This document shows, piece after piece, positions 21,462-32,299 of a stretch of DNA of 58,254 bases (its first letter is position 1; every line of letters begins with the position of its first letter). Under the pieces are notes generated by a model. It saw nothing but the letters and a program-made list of their open reading frames with translations. It did not search any database and was not told the origin of the DNA. The DNA lies in assembly GCA_030949725.1 (NCBI GenBank), contig JAUZSE010000010.1, positions 1 through 58,254 on the forward strand, given 5' to 3'. Origin of the DNA: Sulfurovum sp. (GTDB lineage Bacteria > Campylobacterota > Campylobacteria > Campylobacterales > Sulfurovaceae). A program made the translations under genes and the position numbers.

Positions 21462-22475
21462 TTAAGATTTATATTTACTTAAATACCAGTCAATGGTCTT
21501 CACAATACCAGAGTCAAAGTCTTCATCTGCTTTCCATCCCAGTTCATTTTCTAACTTAGTAGCATCTATAGCATACCGTCTATCATGCCCTGCTCTATCT
21601 TCTACAAAAGTGATGAGTTCTTTATAAGAAGAAGACTTAGGCACTTTTGTATCTAAGATACTACAAATAGCATCTACTATTTGTAGATTCGTTCTCTCAT
21701 TTCGTCCACCGACATTATAGACATTGGCAACTTTTCCTGTATGATAAACAAGGTCAATACCCTTACAGTGATCCAGTACATAAAGCCAGTCACGGATGTT
21801 TTTACCATCTCCATAAATAGGGATAGACTCACCTGCTAAACATTTACGAATAATCGTAGGAATAAGCTTTTCATCATGCTGTTTAGGCCCGTAGTTATTA
21901 GAACAATTGGTGATAACAGTATTCATACCATACGTCTCTTGATAAGCACGCACTATCATATCACTCGATGCTTTGGAAGCTGAATATGGTGAGTTTGGTG
22001 CATAGGGTGTCTCTTCTGTAAAAAGATCGGTCTCATTGAGTGTACCATAGACTTCATCTGTGGAGATATGATGAAACCTAGAGCTTTGGTAAGCTTCTTT
22101 ATATTCAAAAGGTTTATTCATCCAGTAAGCTCTTGCAACATCAATAAGCGTAAAAGTACCATTGACATTGGTCTCTATAAATACACCTGGGTTTTTAATA
22201 CTATTATCCACATGGCTTTCTGCTGCAAAATGAATAACACCTTGGATGTTATACTCTACAAATATAAACTCAACCAATTCACGGTTACAGATATCACCTT
22301 TGATAAATTTATATCGAAGATTAGTTTCACACTCTTTAAGATTTTCTAAATTACCTGCATAAGTGAGTAAATCTAAATTGATTAGAGTGTATTCTTTATA
22401 TTTATCTAAAAAATAAGGTACAAAATTTGACCCTATAAAACCTGCTGTACCTGTGAGTAGTATGTTTTTTTTCAT
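21462..22475 (-). CDS. rfbB: dTDP-glucose 4,6-dehydratase
   Basis: 337 residues, an extended SDR. 'GTAGFIGSNF' binds NAD, 'HFAAESHVDNSI' and 'STDEVYG' hold the catalytic Thr-Asp-Glu triad region, and 'YSASKA' is the YxxxK motif. It converts dTDP-glucose to dTDP-4-keto-6-deoxyglucose, step two of dTDP-L-rhamnose synthesis. It is the last of four rfb genes (A-C-D-B) on the minus strand, immediately ahead of the glycosyltransferase gene. Confidence 0.93.
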   Translation of the reverse strand: MKKNILLTGTAGFIGSNFVPYFLDKYKEYTLINLDLLTYAGNLENLKECETNLRYKFIKGDICNRELVEFIFVEYNIQGVIHFAAESHVDNSIKNPGVFIETNVNGTFTLIDVARAYWMNKPFEYKEAYQSSRFHHISTDEVYGTLNETDLFTEETPYAPNSPYSASKASSDMIVRAYQETYGMNTVITNCSNNYGPKQHDEKLIPTIIRKCLAGESIPIYGDGKNIRDWLYVLDHCKGIDLVYHTGKVANVYNVGGRNERTNLQIVDAICSILDTKVPKSSSYKELITFVEDRAGHDRRYAIDATKLENELGWKADEDFDSGIVKTIDWYLSKYKS

Positions 22476-22479
22476 GCTA

Positions 22480-23346
22480 TTATTTACTCTCTTTTATTTT
22501 TTCTAAACACTCAACTAAACTTTCTTTCCAGTAAGAAATAGATATATTGAATGTTTTTTTTATTTTTGCTTTATTAAGCAATGAATAATGTGGTCTTTCT
22601 GCTGGAGTCGGATATTCTTTGCTCTCTATAGGTTTGACATCACACTCTATATGACTGAGTTCAAATATAGCTTTGGCAAAATCATACCAAGAACATACAC
22701 CTTCATTTGAATAGTTATAAATTTCTACATTTTTATTTGCTACTTGTGGGACAATCTCTAAAATAGCTTGTGCTAAATCTCTAGCATAAGTAGGTGTGCC
22801 TACTTGATCAAATATCACACCCAAAGAGTCTCTTTCTTTACCTAAGCGTAACATAGTCTTAACAAAGTTCGCACCATAGCTACTGTAAACCCAAGAAGTC
22901 CTAATAATGATAGAACTACTAGGGTTTATAGTTAGCATAGCATTCTCGCCATCAAGCTTTGTTTTTCCGTACACTCCATTAGGGTTAGTCGTATCACTTT
23001 CAATATATGGTCTATGATTTTTACCATCAAATACATAGTCTGTAGAAATATGAATGAGCTTTATACTTTTTTCTTTAGCAATTTGTGCCAAATATTTCAC
23101 AGCTAAATGGTTTATTTTATCTGCATTTTCTACATCATCTTCTGCTTTATCTACAGCAGTATAAGCCGCACAATTTATAATAGTACTGATCTTGTTAAGA
23201 CTAATAAATGTTTTGATCGCTGTTTCGTTTGAAATATCTAAGCTATTTCTATCTGTAAAAAAGAAGTTATAATCATAATGAGAGGAAAGTGCTTGTATTT
23301 CTGAACCCAATTGTCCATGGGATCCCGTGACTAAAACATTAAGCAT
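22480..23346 (-). CDS. rfbD: dTDP-4-dehydrorhamnose reductase
   Basis: 288 residues. The NAD(P) loop is 'GSHGQLGSEI', followed by 'NCAAYTAVDKAEDD', 'ISTDYVFDGKNHRPY' and the catalytic 'YGKTKLDGE' (YxxxK). It reduces dTDP-4-keto-L-rhamnose to dTDP-L-rhamnose, the final pathway step. It overlaps the end of rfbC by 8 bp and is 4 bp ahead of rfbB, so the cluster is a single operon. Confidence 0.92.
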   Translation of the reverse strand: MLNVLVTGSHGQLGSEIQALSSHYDYNFFFTDRNSLDISNETAIKTFISLNKISTIINCAAYTAVDKAEDDVENADKINHLAVKYLAQIAKEKSIKLIHISTDYVFDGKNHRPYIESDTTNPNGVYGKTKLDGENAMLTINPSSSIIIRTSWVYSSYGANFVKTMLRLGKERDSLGVIFDQVGTPTYARDLAQAILEIVPQVANKNVEIYNYSNEGVCSWYDFAKAIFELSHIECDVKPIESKEYPTPAERPHYSLLNKAKIKKTFNISISYWKESLVECLEKIKESK

Positions 23347-23914
23347 AATAATTTATACCATATTCAAATAGATCATTGGTTTTCTGAAGTGTAGGCTGTA
23401 TTTTATCTTTTTGTGAAAGCTTAAGTTCTAGCTGTGGAATCTTCCAATCAATAGCTAAATCCACATCATCAAAAGCAATACCTCTATCATTTTCAGGACT
23501 ATAATAATTGTCTACCTTATACGCAAAAACAGTATCATCTTCGAGTACAACAAAACCATGTGCAAAACCACGAGGGACTAAAAGTTGTTTTTTATTTTTA
23601 GCACTTAGCTCTACTGCTACATGCTGACCAAAAGTAGGAGAGCCTTTTCTAATATCCACTGCCACATCCAAAACAGAGCCTTGTATCACTCTGACTAACT
23701 TGGTTTGTCCAGCAGGATGAAGCTGATAGTGGAGACCACGTAAAACACCTCGAGAACTTTTAGATTCGTTGTCTTGGCAAAAGTCTATTTTAAAGCCTAA
23801 AAATGCTTCAAGTTTGTCGGTTCTGAACGTTTCTACAAAATAACCACGTGCATCTCCATGTACTGTTGGTTCTATAATAACCACATCGGGAATATCTGTT
23901 CTAACAAAATTCAT
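23339..23914 (-). CDS. rfbC: dTDP-4-dehydrorhamnose 3,5-epimerase
   Basis: 191 residues, cupin fold. Characteristic elements are 'GDARGYFVETFR', 'QDNESKSSRGVLRGLHYQ' carrying the catalytic His, 'VDIRKGSPTFGQHVAVELSA', 'PRGFAHGFVVLEDD' and 'YYSPENDRGIAFDD'. It epimerises C3 and C5 of dTDP-4-keto-6-deoxyglucose. It follows rfbA by 2 bp. Confidence 0.94.
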   Translation of the reverse strand: MNFVRTDIPDVVIIEPTVHGDARGYFVETFRTDKLEAFLGFKIDFCQDNESKSSRGVLRGLHYQLHPAGQTKLVRVIQGSVLDVAVDIRKGSPTFGQHVAVELSAKNKKQLLVPRGFAHGFVVLEDDTVFAYKVDNYYSPENDRGIAFDDVDLAIDWKIPQLELKLSQKDKIQPTLQKTNDLFEYGINYYA

Positions 23915-23916
23915 TA

Positions 23917-24801
23917 TTAAACAGTTCCTTCTGCTGCACGACGTAAAAGATACTGACCATATTGGTTTTTTTTCAGTGGTTGAGCCAGTTCAATCAACGC
24001 CTCTTTACTGATATATCCCATCTCATACGCTATCTCTTCTATACACGCTACTTTAAGTCCTTGACGGTTTTCAATCGTTTGGATGAAGTTTGATGCTTCG
24101 AGTAAACTTTCGTGTGTACCTGTATCGAGCCATGCATACCCACGTCCCATAAGCTCAACTTTGAGTTCTTTAGATGCTAAGTACATTTGATTGACTGTCG
24201 TAATCTCAAGTTCACCACGATGAGAAGGCTTTACTTCTTTGGCTATTTGCACGACATTATTTGGATAAAAGTAAAGACCCACTACTGCATAATTGCTTGT
24301 CGGGTGTTCAGGTTTCTCTTCTATGCTTGTCACATTACCTTCTTTGTCAAAGGCAGCAACACCATAACGTTCTGGATCCTTAACATAGTAGCCAAATACC
24401 GTTGCTTTTTTATCTTCCGTAGCATTTTTAACCGCAGAAGAAAGCATCTCTGTAAGACCGTGACCATAGAAGATGTTATCACCAAGGACAAGACAAACAT
24501 CATCAGTCCCTATAAATTCTTCACCCAAAATAAAGGCTTGTGCAAGTCCATCTGGTGAAGGCTGTACTTTGTAAGAAAATTTCATACCAATATCAGACCC
24601 ATCACCAAGTAACTCTTCAAAACGAGGAAGATCTTGTGGGGTAGAGATAATCAGTATCTCTGTTATCCCTGAAAGCATCAAAACTGAAAGTGGATAATAA
24701 ATCATAGGCTTATCATAAATAGGTGCAAGCTGCTTACTGATACCTTTGGTAATAGGGTAGAGCCGTGTGCCAGACCCCCCTGCTAATATAATGCCTTTCA
24801 T
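23917..24801 (-). CDS. rfbA: Glucose-1-phosphate thymidylyltransferase
   Basis: 294 residues, normal length. '[16 protein letters not shown]' is the nucleotidyltransferase signature, with '[21 protein letters not shown]', '[15 protein letters not shown]', '[12 protein letters not shown]' and 'VEEKPEHP'-type blocks ('[19 protein letters not shown]'). It makes dTDP-glucose, the first step to dTDP-rhamnose. It is first in the run toward rfbC, rfbD, rfbB and the capsule genes, has an AAGGAG ribosome site, and a candidate promoter lies upstream. Confidence 0.95.
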   Translation of the reverse strand: MKGIILAGGSGTRLYPITKGISKQLAPIYDKPMIYYPLSVLMLSGITEILIISTPQDLPRFEELLGDGSDIGMKFSYKVQPSPDGLAQAFILGEEFIGTDDVCLVLGDNIFYGHGLTEMLSSAVKNATEDKKATVFGYYVKDPERYGVAAFDKEGNVTSIEEKPEHPTSNYAVVGLYFYPNNVVQIAKEVKPSHRGELEITTVNQMYLASKELKVELMGRGYAWLDTGTHESLLEASNFIQTIENRQGLKVACIEEIAYEMGYISKEALIELAQPLKKNQYGQYLLRRAAEGTV

Positions 24802-24834
24802 CGCTTACTCCTTTATGCTTATTAAATTACGTTT

Positions 24835-24840
24835 ATTATA
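24835..24840 (-). promoter_or_regulatory. Candidate sigma-70 -10 box upstream of rfbA
   Basis: Read on the minus strand the sequence is a consensus TATAAT, about 34 bp upstream of the rfbA ATG, preceded by 'gcga'. A good -35 is not visible at the expected distance, as is usual for Campylobacterota promoters. It would drive the rfb-capsule run. Confidence 0.45.
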
Positions 24841-24876
24841 TCGCAGTAGCGTTAAAGTTGGATGTATATGAATACT

Positions 24877-25434
24877 TCAATAAAATCCAGAACCAATCAC
24901 CTTATACACAATAGGTGCTTCAAATACATCATCTATACGCACACCCCCGATGATACCTACAGGATGTTTAGAATACGTGGAAGCTTCTATCAAGGCTTCT
25001 CCACCTACATTGGCTTCAGATTTGGTCTCAGTAGCCCGATAAGCACCTAAACCTATGTAATCCAACTCTAAAGTATTTGCTTCTATTATCTCTTCTTTAT
25101 TATGTGTGGAAAGCCCTAAAATTTTCTTGCCTATCTTTTTGCGTATCATTTTGACGGCTTCTACTAAATCATCACTATAAGACCTGATATCTTCTTGTCC
25201 TATGTGTAGTCCATCTGCATAGGCTATAAGTTCTATGGCATCGTTAATGATGAGGATTCCATCATAATAGTGGCGAATAATTAAAAGATCTTCTTTTTTT
25301 TCATTGAGTGAGGCAGATTTATTACGGTATTGGAGTATGGAAATATTTGGGAAAGTGCTTAGGTGTTGTATATGCGATGAGAGAGAAACACCTTTTTGGA
25401 CTAGTGTTTCTTTGTCTACAAGGGCATATATCAA
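24877..25434 (-). CDS. Thiamine phosphate synthase / TenI-like protein
   Basis: 185 residues with the ThiE/TenI TIM-barrel pattern: 'ILQYRNKSAS' (substrate/pyrophosphate strand), 'LLIINDAIELIAYADGLHIGQED' and 'GLSTHNKEEIIEA', 'DYIGLGAYRATETKS', 'PVGIIGGVRIDD'. ThiE couples HMP-PP and thiazole phosphate; TenI members are isomerase-like and shorter. At 185 residues and with a shortened C-terminus, this may be a divergent ThiE or TenI. It is 4 bp downstream of accD at the end of the gltB-IMPase-accD run. Confidence 0.68.
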   Translation of the reverse strand: MIYALVDKETLVQKGVSLSSHIQHLSTFPNISILQYRNKSASLNEKKEDLLIIRHYYDGILIINDAIELIAYADGLHIGQEDIRSYSDDLVEAVKMIRKKIGKKILGLSTHNKEEIIEANTLELDYIGLGAYRATETKSEANVGGEALIEASTYSKHPVGIIGGVRIDDVFEAPIVYKVIGSGFY

Positions 25435-25438
25435 CGTC

Positions 25439-26368
25439 TTAAGCTTTTAGTTCTTCTTGTACTACTTCTGGAGCTTCTTCTGGAGCTTCTTCTAAAGATT
25501 TTTCAGATACAACTTCAGGTACTTCTTCTATCACAACTTTTTTATCTTTCTTAAACAATTTAAATAAACCAGTAAGCGTTTCACGCATCTCACGTCTGTC
25601 TACGATCATATCTATGAGTCCGTGCTCTAGTAAAAACTCTGAACGCTGAAAACCTTCAGGTAGATCAACCCCAACTGTTTGCTTGATAACCCTTTGACCT
25701 GCAAAGCCTATAAGTGCACCTGGTTCAGCCATGATAATATCACCCAACATTGCAAAAGATGCAGAAACACCACCCATAGTAGGATCCGTTAAGATAGAGA
25801 TAAAGGGTAAGCCTTTATGATGCAGTCTGTTGAGTGCTGCTGATGTCTTAGACATTTGCAGTAAAGAGTAGGTACTTTCTTGCATACGCGCACCACCGGA
25901 AGCAGAGACAATGATGAAACCACACTCTTTTTCTATAGCTCTTGTGATACTACGAACAATCTTTTCACCTTCAACAGAACCAAGACTTCCTCCCATAAAA
26001 GAGAAATCAAATACGACTATCTCAATCTCATGACCACCAATAGTACAGGCACCACTCATCACAGAGGATGTTTTACCTGTTTTGGCTTTCGCTTCTTCTA
26101 TACGTTTTTTATATGATTTTTTGTCTGTAAACTTAAGTGGATCTACTGGTGCTAAAGTATGGTCATATTCAACAAAAGAGTCTTCATCTACAATGCAAAC
26201 AATACGTTTTTCTGCAGAAATACGAAAATGATGGTTACATTTAGGACAAACATTTTGTTTGGCTTCAACCTCTTTGTAATACATAAGAGAAGTACATTTT
26301 GGACATTTTATCCACTGATTTGGTGTTTCTTCTACTGTTTCTTCTTTTTTAAATATATTTCCAAACAT
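25439..26368 (-). CDS. accD: Acetyl-CoA carboxylase carboxyltransferase subunit beta
   Basis: About 309 residues. The N-terminal zinc ribbon has its CxxC pairs ('CPKCTSL' and 'CPKCNHHF'), followed by the carboxyltransferase core with 'VSASGGARMQESTYSLLQM' and 'DPTMGGVSASFAMLGDI', 'GFAGQRVIKQT'. It forms malonyl-CoA with AccA and the biotin carrier for fatty acid synthesis. The ATG at 26368 is chosen because GGGAG sits just upstream; a GTG 12 bases earlier would overlap that site. The C-terminal ~35 residues are an Glu/Pro/Val-rich tail of unknown role. Confidence 0.92.
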   Translation of the reverse strand: MFGNIFKKEETVEETPNQWIKCPKCTSLMYYKEVEAKQNVCPKCNHHFRISAEKRIVCIVDEDSFVEYDHTLAPVDPLKFTDKKSYKKRIEEAKAKTGKTSSVMSGACTIGGHEIEIVVFDFSFMGGSLGSVEGEKIVRSITRAIEKECGFIIVSASGGARMQESTYSLLQMSKTSAALNRLHHKGLPFISILTDPTMGGVSASFAMLGDIIMAEPGALIGFAGQRVIKQTVGVDLPEGFQRSEFLLEHGLIDMIVDRREMRETLTGLFKLFKKDKKVVIEEVPEVVSEKSLEEAPEEAPEVVQEELKA

Positions 26369-26383
26369 TTTAACTCCCACCTT

Positions 26384-27112
26384 CTATAATAATTCTTTGA
26401 TCAATTTTTCAATTTTATCTGCGATTATTTTATCTTTTGATACTATAACATAATCCTCTTCAACAATAACTTCAAGACCCTTACAAAGTGCTAAACCTGC
26501 AGCAAAATCATAAATCCGAAAGGTACCTGTATACAATACATAATTTACCGTATGTGCATAGGCTAGTGAAAGTGCTATAGCACCAGGTGCTCGAAATTTT
26601 AGTTTTTCTTGATCTAGCAGTGCAACAAGCTTAGGATTTGCATAGGCTTTTTCAAAGAGTCCTATCTCCGCATTTGCTGCAGTATGTGGTGTATGATAAA
26701 TATTGGAAAAAAGTTTTCCTTGCTGTACACCCTTCGCCATAGTTGTAAAAAAAATGTCATGGTTACCAAGATTACAAACCATAGCTGCATCTAAAATACC
26801 CTCAGCATTTACCCGTGCCACAGAAGTACCATAAAAGGGGAAAAGTGATAAAGCATTAGAAGAACCATCTATAGGGTCTATGATGATTTTATCTGCACCA
26901 GTGCCAATAAGACCTGATTCTTCAGACTCTATATGACCAAATGAACCTAAATGCTTCACAAAAATAGCTTCTGCAAACAAATCAAGCTTTGAACTCACAT
27001 CACCACCCGCACCTACTACCGTTTTTTCAAACCAAGAAGGATCAAAATTATCTTTAATAGCCGTTGCTATTTCTTCATTGGCTTTGATACAGGCTGTAAT
27101 GAAAGGTGTCAT
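26384..27112 (-). CDS. Inositol-monophosphatase family phosphatase
   Basis: 242 residues of the Mg-dependent, Li-sensitive phosphatase family. The first metal site is 'SEESG' with 'IIDPIDGSSNALSLFPFYGTSVA' and the second is 'RIYDFAAGLALCKG'. Members act on inositol phosphates, fructose-1,6-bisphosphate or PAP (CysQ). Which substrate applies cannot be read from sequence. It lies between gltB (5 bp) and accD (15 bp) in one operon. Confidence 0.78.
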   Translation of the reverse strand: MTPFITACIKANEEIATAIKDNFDPSWFEKTVVGAGGDVSSKLDLFAEAIFVKHLGSFGHIESEESGLIGTGADKIIIDPIDGSSNALSLFPFYGTSVARVNAEGILDAAMVCNLGNHDIFFTTMAKGVQQGKLFSNIYHTPHTAANAEIGLFEKAYANPKLVALLDQEKLKFRAPGAIALSLAYAHTVNYVLYTGTFRIYDFAAGLALCKGLEVIVEEDYVIVSKDKIIADKIEKLIKELL

Positions 27113-27117
27113 ATTTA

Positions 27118-30100
27118 TTATTCGCCTTTTTTATCTGCAACGATAGTTGGCTTGATACCACGTGGTGCTACCATCCAAAACTTACGTATTTCTGTTCTAA
27201 ATTTCTCCAATATATGCAATGCTCTCTTACTTCCAGTTTTAACCGCATAGTCTTTAAGGAGGGCTTTGAGTTCAAACATCTCAGTGTCCCATTCATCTGT
27301 ATCAATACGAAGTGCCTCTACAAGTTCTGGGTTTACTTTTTCATAGAAGTTACCTTCCTCGTCATATACAAATGCTTTACCACCTGTCATACCTGCACCA
27401 AAGTTTACGCCAGTATTACCAAGTATCACTACCATTCCCCCTGTCATATATTCACAAGGGTGATCTCCTGTACCTTCGACTACAGTTGTAGCACCAGAGT
27501 TACGTACACCAAAACGCTCACCCACTTGTCCGTGTACATACAGTGTTCCACCCGTAGCACCATAAAGACACGTGTTTCCACCTAGGGCAAATTCGTGTCC
27601 AGCTTTACTTGAACTAATGACGATTTGACCGCCATGCATCCCTTTTCCTATATAGTCATTTCCTGCACCATCAATGTTGATGTGAATACCCTTAGACATA
27701 AAAGCACCCAATGACTGACCTGCTGTCCCTTTCATATTAAGCGTGATACTTCCATCGGGAAGACCTGCATTGCCATGAATAGCCGCTATTTCTCCAGAAA
27801 TACGTGTGGCAAAACTTCTATTTAAGTTAGAAATCTCTTTATTGAGTACGATAGGTGTTGAGGGGTCTTTGATTGTTGGCATCAATTCTTTGATAAGTTC
27901 TTTTTCATACTCATTTTGATCATAGGGTTCGTTAAATGGCACTTGACAGGTATTGACACCGTCTAGTTTATAAAGAAGTTCAGCAAAGTTAAATTTCCTT
28001 GCAAAGTCATCATCTATCACATCAAGCAAGTGATTTTTTCCGACGATTTCCTCAAGAGATTTGTACCCAAGTTCTGCGAGTATTTCTCTCACTTCTCCTG
28101 CCATAAGCGTAAAGTAATTGATCACTTTTTGTACATTACCTGTAAATTTCTTACGTAAATGTGGATCTTGTGTAGCCACACCTACAGCACAAGTGTTAAG
28201 GTGACATACCCTAAGCATCACACACCCTACGATGACCAATGCACCCGTACCAAAAGCATACTGTTCAGCACCAAGGATGGCTGCTTTTACCACATCCAGT
28301 CCAGTTTTAAGTCCACCGTCTGTCTCAAGTGTAACTTGACCTCTAAGATTATTGGCTTTGAGTGCATTATGTGCTTCTATGAGTCCAAGCTCCCAAGGAT
28401 TCCCTGCAAAACGTATAGACCCTATAGGTGCTGCACCCGTACCACCATCAGACCCTGAGATAATAATCTTGTCTGCATAGGCTTTTGCCACACCTGCAGC
28501 GATAGTCCCAACGCCCGCCGTAGACACAAGTTTTACTGCCACTTTTGCATGCGGATTGATCTGCTTCAAATCATAAATAAGCTGTGCCAAATCTTCGATA
28601 GAATAAATATCGTGATGTGGTGGAGGAGAGATAAGTGTCACTCCTGGTTTTGTAAATCTAAGTGATGCAATAAGCGGAGAAACTTTAGACCCTGGAAGCT
28701 GTCCACCTTCACCTGGTTTAGCTCCTTGTGCGACTTTGATTTGCAGTTCTTTTGCCGAACGTAAATACTCTGGTGTCACACCAAAACGTCCAGAAGCCAC
28801 TTGTTTGATGGCAGAATTTTTCTGCGTTCCATAACGTTCAGGGTTTTCACCACCCTCACCTGAATTTGACTTACCACCGATGGTATTCATAGCCACTGCC
28901 AAGGTCTCATGCGCTTCTTGAGAGATAGACCCCATAGACATAGCCGCCGTTGAGAAACGTTTAAAGATTTCAGAAAGTGGCTCAACCTCATCAATGCTGA
29001 TAGATTTTCTATCACTCTTTGAGTTCATAAAAATCACGAATGAATTTCTTATCTCTATGGTTGACCAATTTTTGTACGTGGGCATAGTCTTCTTTACTTC
29101 CTGTCTCAGCACATTTTTGAATAGCCAAGATAGTAGGACGGGAAAAGTCATGGAACTCTTCACCTTTTTTATATTTGTAGTATCCACCTTTATACAGTGC
29201 ATTTTTCTGACCATCAAAATCAGAAGTAAACGCACGTTTATGATTTGCAGCAAGACGTGCGTCTATATCTTCATATCCTAGACCATTAAGCAGTCCATAC
29301 GTTCCGTCAAAACACTCTTCAACAATATCAGAACTTAACCCGATCACATCAAAGAGTCGTGAGTTACGGTAAGAGGAGATCGTAGAGATACCCATTTTAG
29401 ACATAATTTTCATCAGTCCAGCACCCATCGCACGTCTAAATCTTTTAAGCGTCGCTTTGATCTCATCAGAACCTTCTTCTAACTCCTCTACTGTATAGTA
29501 AAGCAAGTAAGGGAAGATGGCGACTGCACCAAATGAAAGCATCGTTGCAGCAGAATGTGGATCAAAGACTTCACCCGTTACTACCACAATACTCGTAAGG
29601 CTTCTAAGTTCAGCTACAAGTAGCTCTTGACTTAAACGACCTACAACCATAAGCATCGGGATGACTTTATTGTCTGCATCCAGTTCTCTATCGTCTAAGA
29701 TGATGGTTCTTATACCATGGTCTCTTACCTCAACAATGATTTTTGCTACAAGTACATCTAAACTCTTTTTGAGGTCTGATTTGTATGTAGTAGCATAAGA
29801 TCCCACTTTATAGCTAGGGTCATATTTCTCAGACCCTTGGGTACCAAACTCTTGTAAAATACAGAATTTTTCAGCAGACATCACAGGAAGTACTGTTTTC
29901 AGTCTTTTGGCATGTTCTGGTCCATCAGAAAGGATATTTTGTCTTTCTCCAAAACCTGTATTGAGACTCATCACTGTCTTTTCACGGATAGGGTCTATCG
30001 GTGGGTTTGTAACTTGTGCAAACTTTTGTTTAAAGAAGTCTGTAAAGTTTCTCTGCTCATTAGAAAATGCAGCAATAGGCGTATCATCACCCATCGCACC

Positions 30101-31534
30101 CGTTGTCTCTTTTCCTTCAGCAATCATAGGCTTAATGATTTCTCTCATCACTTCAAGGGTAAAGTTAAAGTAACGTTGTCTTTCTTCCATGTTTCCATAC
30201 TGAATAGAAGTTTTTTTAACTTCTGCTGTAGGTACATGTTCTTGAAGATAAGACATATTTTCACATAACCATTTGTCGTAAGGATGGGCAGCTTTGAGGT
30301 AGTCATCTATATCCGTAGACTTAAGTACTTTACCATGCTTAAGGTCTATCCCCATCATCTCACCAGACTGAAGTCTTCCACGCTCTACGATGTCTTCTTC
30401 AGGTATTTGAAGTACACCATACTCAGAGGAGATCAGTAATCTGTTGTCTGTTGTCCGAATGTATTTGGAAGGTCTAAGTCCATTTCTATCTATCACACAA
30501 CCAATGTAACGACCATCTGTCATACTCACTGCTGCTGGTCCATCCCATGGCTCAAAACAAGTACTTGCATACTCATAAAATGCCCGTAAATCAGAGTCCA
30601 TATGTGGTGCATTATGCCAAGGTGCTGGTATGAGTGAACGTGCAGCCTTGAAAAAGTCTACACCATTGACACGTAAAAACTCCATAAAGTTATCTAGGCT
30701 TGCGGAGTCTGACATATCTTTTTGTATGACATCTTTTAGTCTGTTCATCTCTTCATCTGTAAACACATCAGATTTTGCACTTGCCATTTTGGCAACCACA
30801 TTAAAACGGTTTGCAGTCACTGAGTTTATCTCACCATTATGGGCGATCATCCTAAATGGCTGTGCAAGTTTCCACTCTGGCAGTGTATTGGTAGAAAAAC
30901 GTTGGTGAAAAAGACAAAATGAGATTTCAAAATCTGGATTGCCTAAATCTTTATAAAACTCTTTAATGTGCGTAGGCATCACTAGCCCTTTGTACGACAC
31001 CACTGAAGTTGAAAATGATGGGATGTAAAAAGTCTTATCGTGCATTAATTCAGATTCTATCTCTTTACGGGAAAGGTATACAAGTGCTTCAAAACGATTG
31101 GCTGCCACGGCGCCTTTAGGTGCTACAAACACTTGCTTAATCGTTGGGAGAGATGCAAGTGCCTGCTCTCCTAGTGCATTTGTATCTATAGGTACAGTAC
31201 GCGTATAAAGTATCTTTAAGTCATTGTTCTCACATACTTTATTAATCACATCAAAATCACTGTCGTTGTTAGAAAACACCATCGCTACAGCATAAATCTC
31301 TGGTAACTCTATGCCTTGTGCTTTTGCATCTTTATCAAAAAATGATTTAGGTAAAGAAAGAAGCAACCCCGCACCATCCCCCGTTTTACCATCTGCTGCT
31401 ACTGCACCTCTGTGCATCATACGTGACAGTGCCGTTACGGCATCTTCTAAGTTTTTATGTGAAGGTGTATTGTCTATAGAAGCCAAAAGCCCAAATCCAC
31501 AATTGTCCTTAAATGAAGTAAATAAATCTTGCAT
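27118..31534 (-). CDS. gltB: Glutamate synthase large subunit, frameshifted
   Basis: GltB makes two glutamates from glutamine and 2-oxoglutarate. The ORF from 31534 starts with the short propeptide and the glutaminase nucleophile in 'DNCGFGLLA', continues through the amidotransferase and central domains and stops at 29012 after 'RDFYELKE'. The remainder resumes in another frame as 'SDRKSISIDEVEPLSEIFKR' and contains the FMN barrel, the 3Fe-4S cysteines 'CVMLRVCHLNTC' and the C-terminal beta-helix. Total span implies ~1471 residues, the normal size, with one extra base at about 29015-29020. The conserved halves argue for a sequencing or very recent indel. No gltD is adjacent. Confidence 0.92.
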
Positions 31535-31681
31535 ATTTCAACCTTATATAGTGTTCTAAAATGGTCTGGATTATAGCCAAATAGGTGTTAAGTTTTCTTT
31601 AAGTCAAGTATGTTTACGTGGAGCGTGTATAGATGTTTAATATGCTTTTGACTATAATTCATAAAAGCAAAAGGAGTTTTT

Positions 31682-32299
31682 ATCAAAGGGTTCATACTAT
31701 CCGTCAGAAAAGCAAAAGATGAAGACTCTATAGCCACTGTTTTGACTGCAACAGAAGTACGAACTTATTACCGTTTTTTTGGAGCAAGACACTCTATACT
31801 TCAATTAGGAAATTTAGTAGATTTTGAAGTCGAAGGGGAAGATGGTCGTTTTATGCCAAGGCTTCGTTCTCTTTCTCATATGGGTTTTCCATGGCTCTTT
31901 GATAAAAACAAACTTCTCATGTGGCACAACTTCATCAAAAAGTTTGAACCACATCTACGTGATGCTGAAGATCTTAACTCTTTTTACTTTGACTTACTCT
32001 TACTCGCTGCGAAAAAATGGGACAAACAAAACCCCAAACGTATCATCTGTGAAAGTTACATCACCTTACTTGAGTATGAAGGTCGTCTTTACCCCGAAGA
32101 AAACTGTTTCATCTGTGAAAGGCGTATAGAAGATGATATAGCACTAATGCAAGCTTTTAAACCTGTACATCCTGTATGTATCTATAGCCCTGCCCTACCT
32201 ACAAAAAAAATACTAGATTTTTTTGTAACTAAAAAAACCGTATTTTTGGAAGACCATGAAGTGGGCTATCTTTTTGAAGTAGTCATGAAGGGATTCTAG
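31682..32299 (+). CDS. recO: Recombination mediator RecO (Campylobacterota type), probable ATC start
   Basis: The frame gives 'KGFILSVRKAKDEDSIATVLTATEV', the N-terminal OB-fold strand pattern of RecO, then 'RTYYRFFGARHSILQLGNLVDFEVE', and a later 'CFICERRIEDD' Cys pair. RecO loads RecA onto SSB-coated DNA. No ATG, GTG or TTG precedes the OB fold: the stop TAA at 31655 is followed by an AAAAGGAG ribosome site and, five bases on, ATC (31682) where Met would be expected. The next TTG (31742) would remove the first ~20 residues. So either ATC initiates or one base is wrong. Divergent from gltB. Confidence 0.75.
   Translation: MKGFILSVRKAKDEDSIATVLTATEVRTYYRFFGARHSILQLGNLVDFEVEGEDGRFMPRLRSLSHMGFPWLFDKNKLLMWHNFIKKFEPHLRDAEDLNSFYFDLLLLAAKKWDKQNPKRIICESYITLLEYEGRLYPEENCFICERRIEDDIALMQAFKPVHPVCIYSPALPTKKILDFFVTKKTVFLEDHEVGYLFEVVMKGF

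Noticed and set aside
25880..31559. Long plus-strand ORFs opposite accD and gltB
   Set aside because: They lack family motifs and ribosome sites and follow the codon structure of the antisense real genes.
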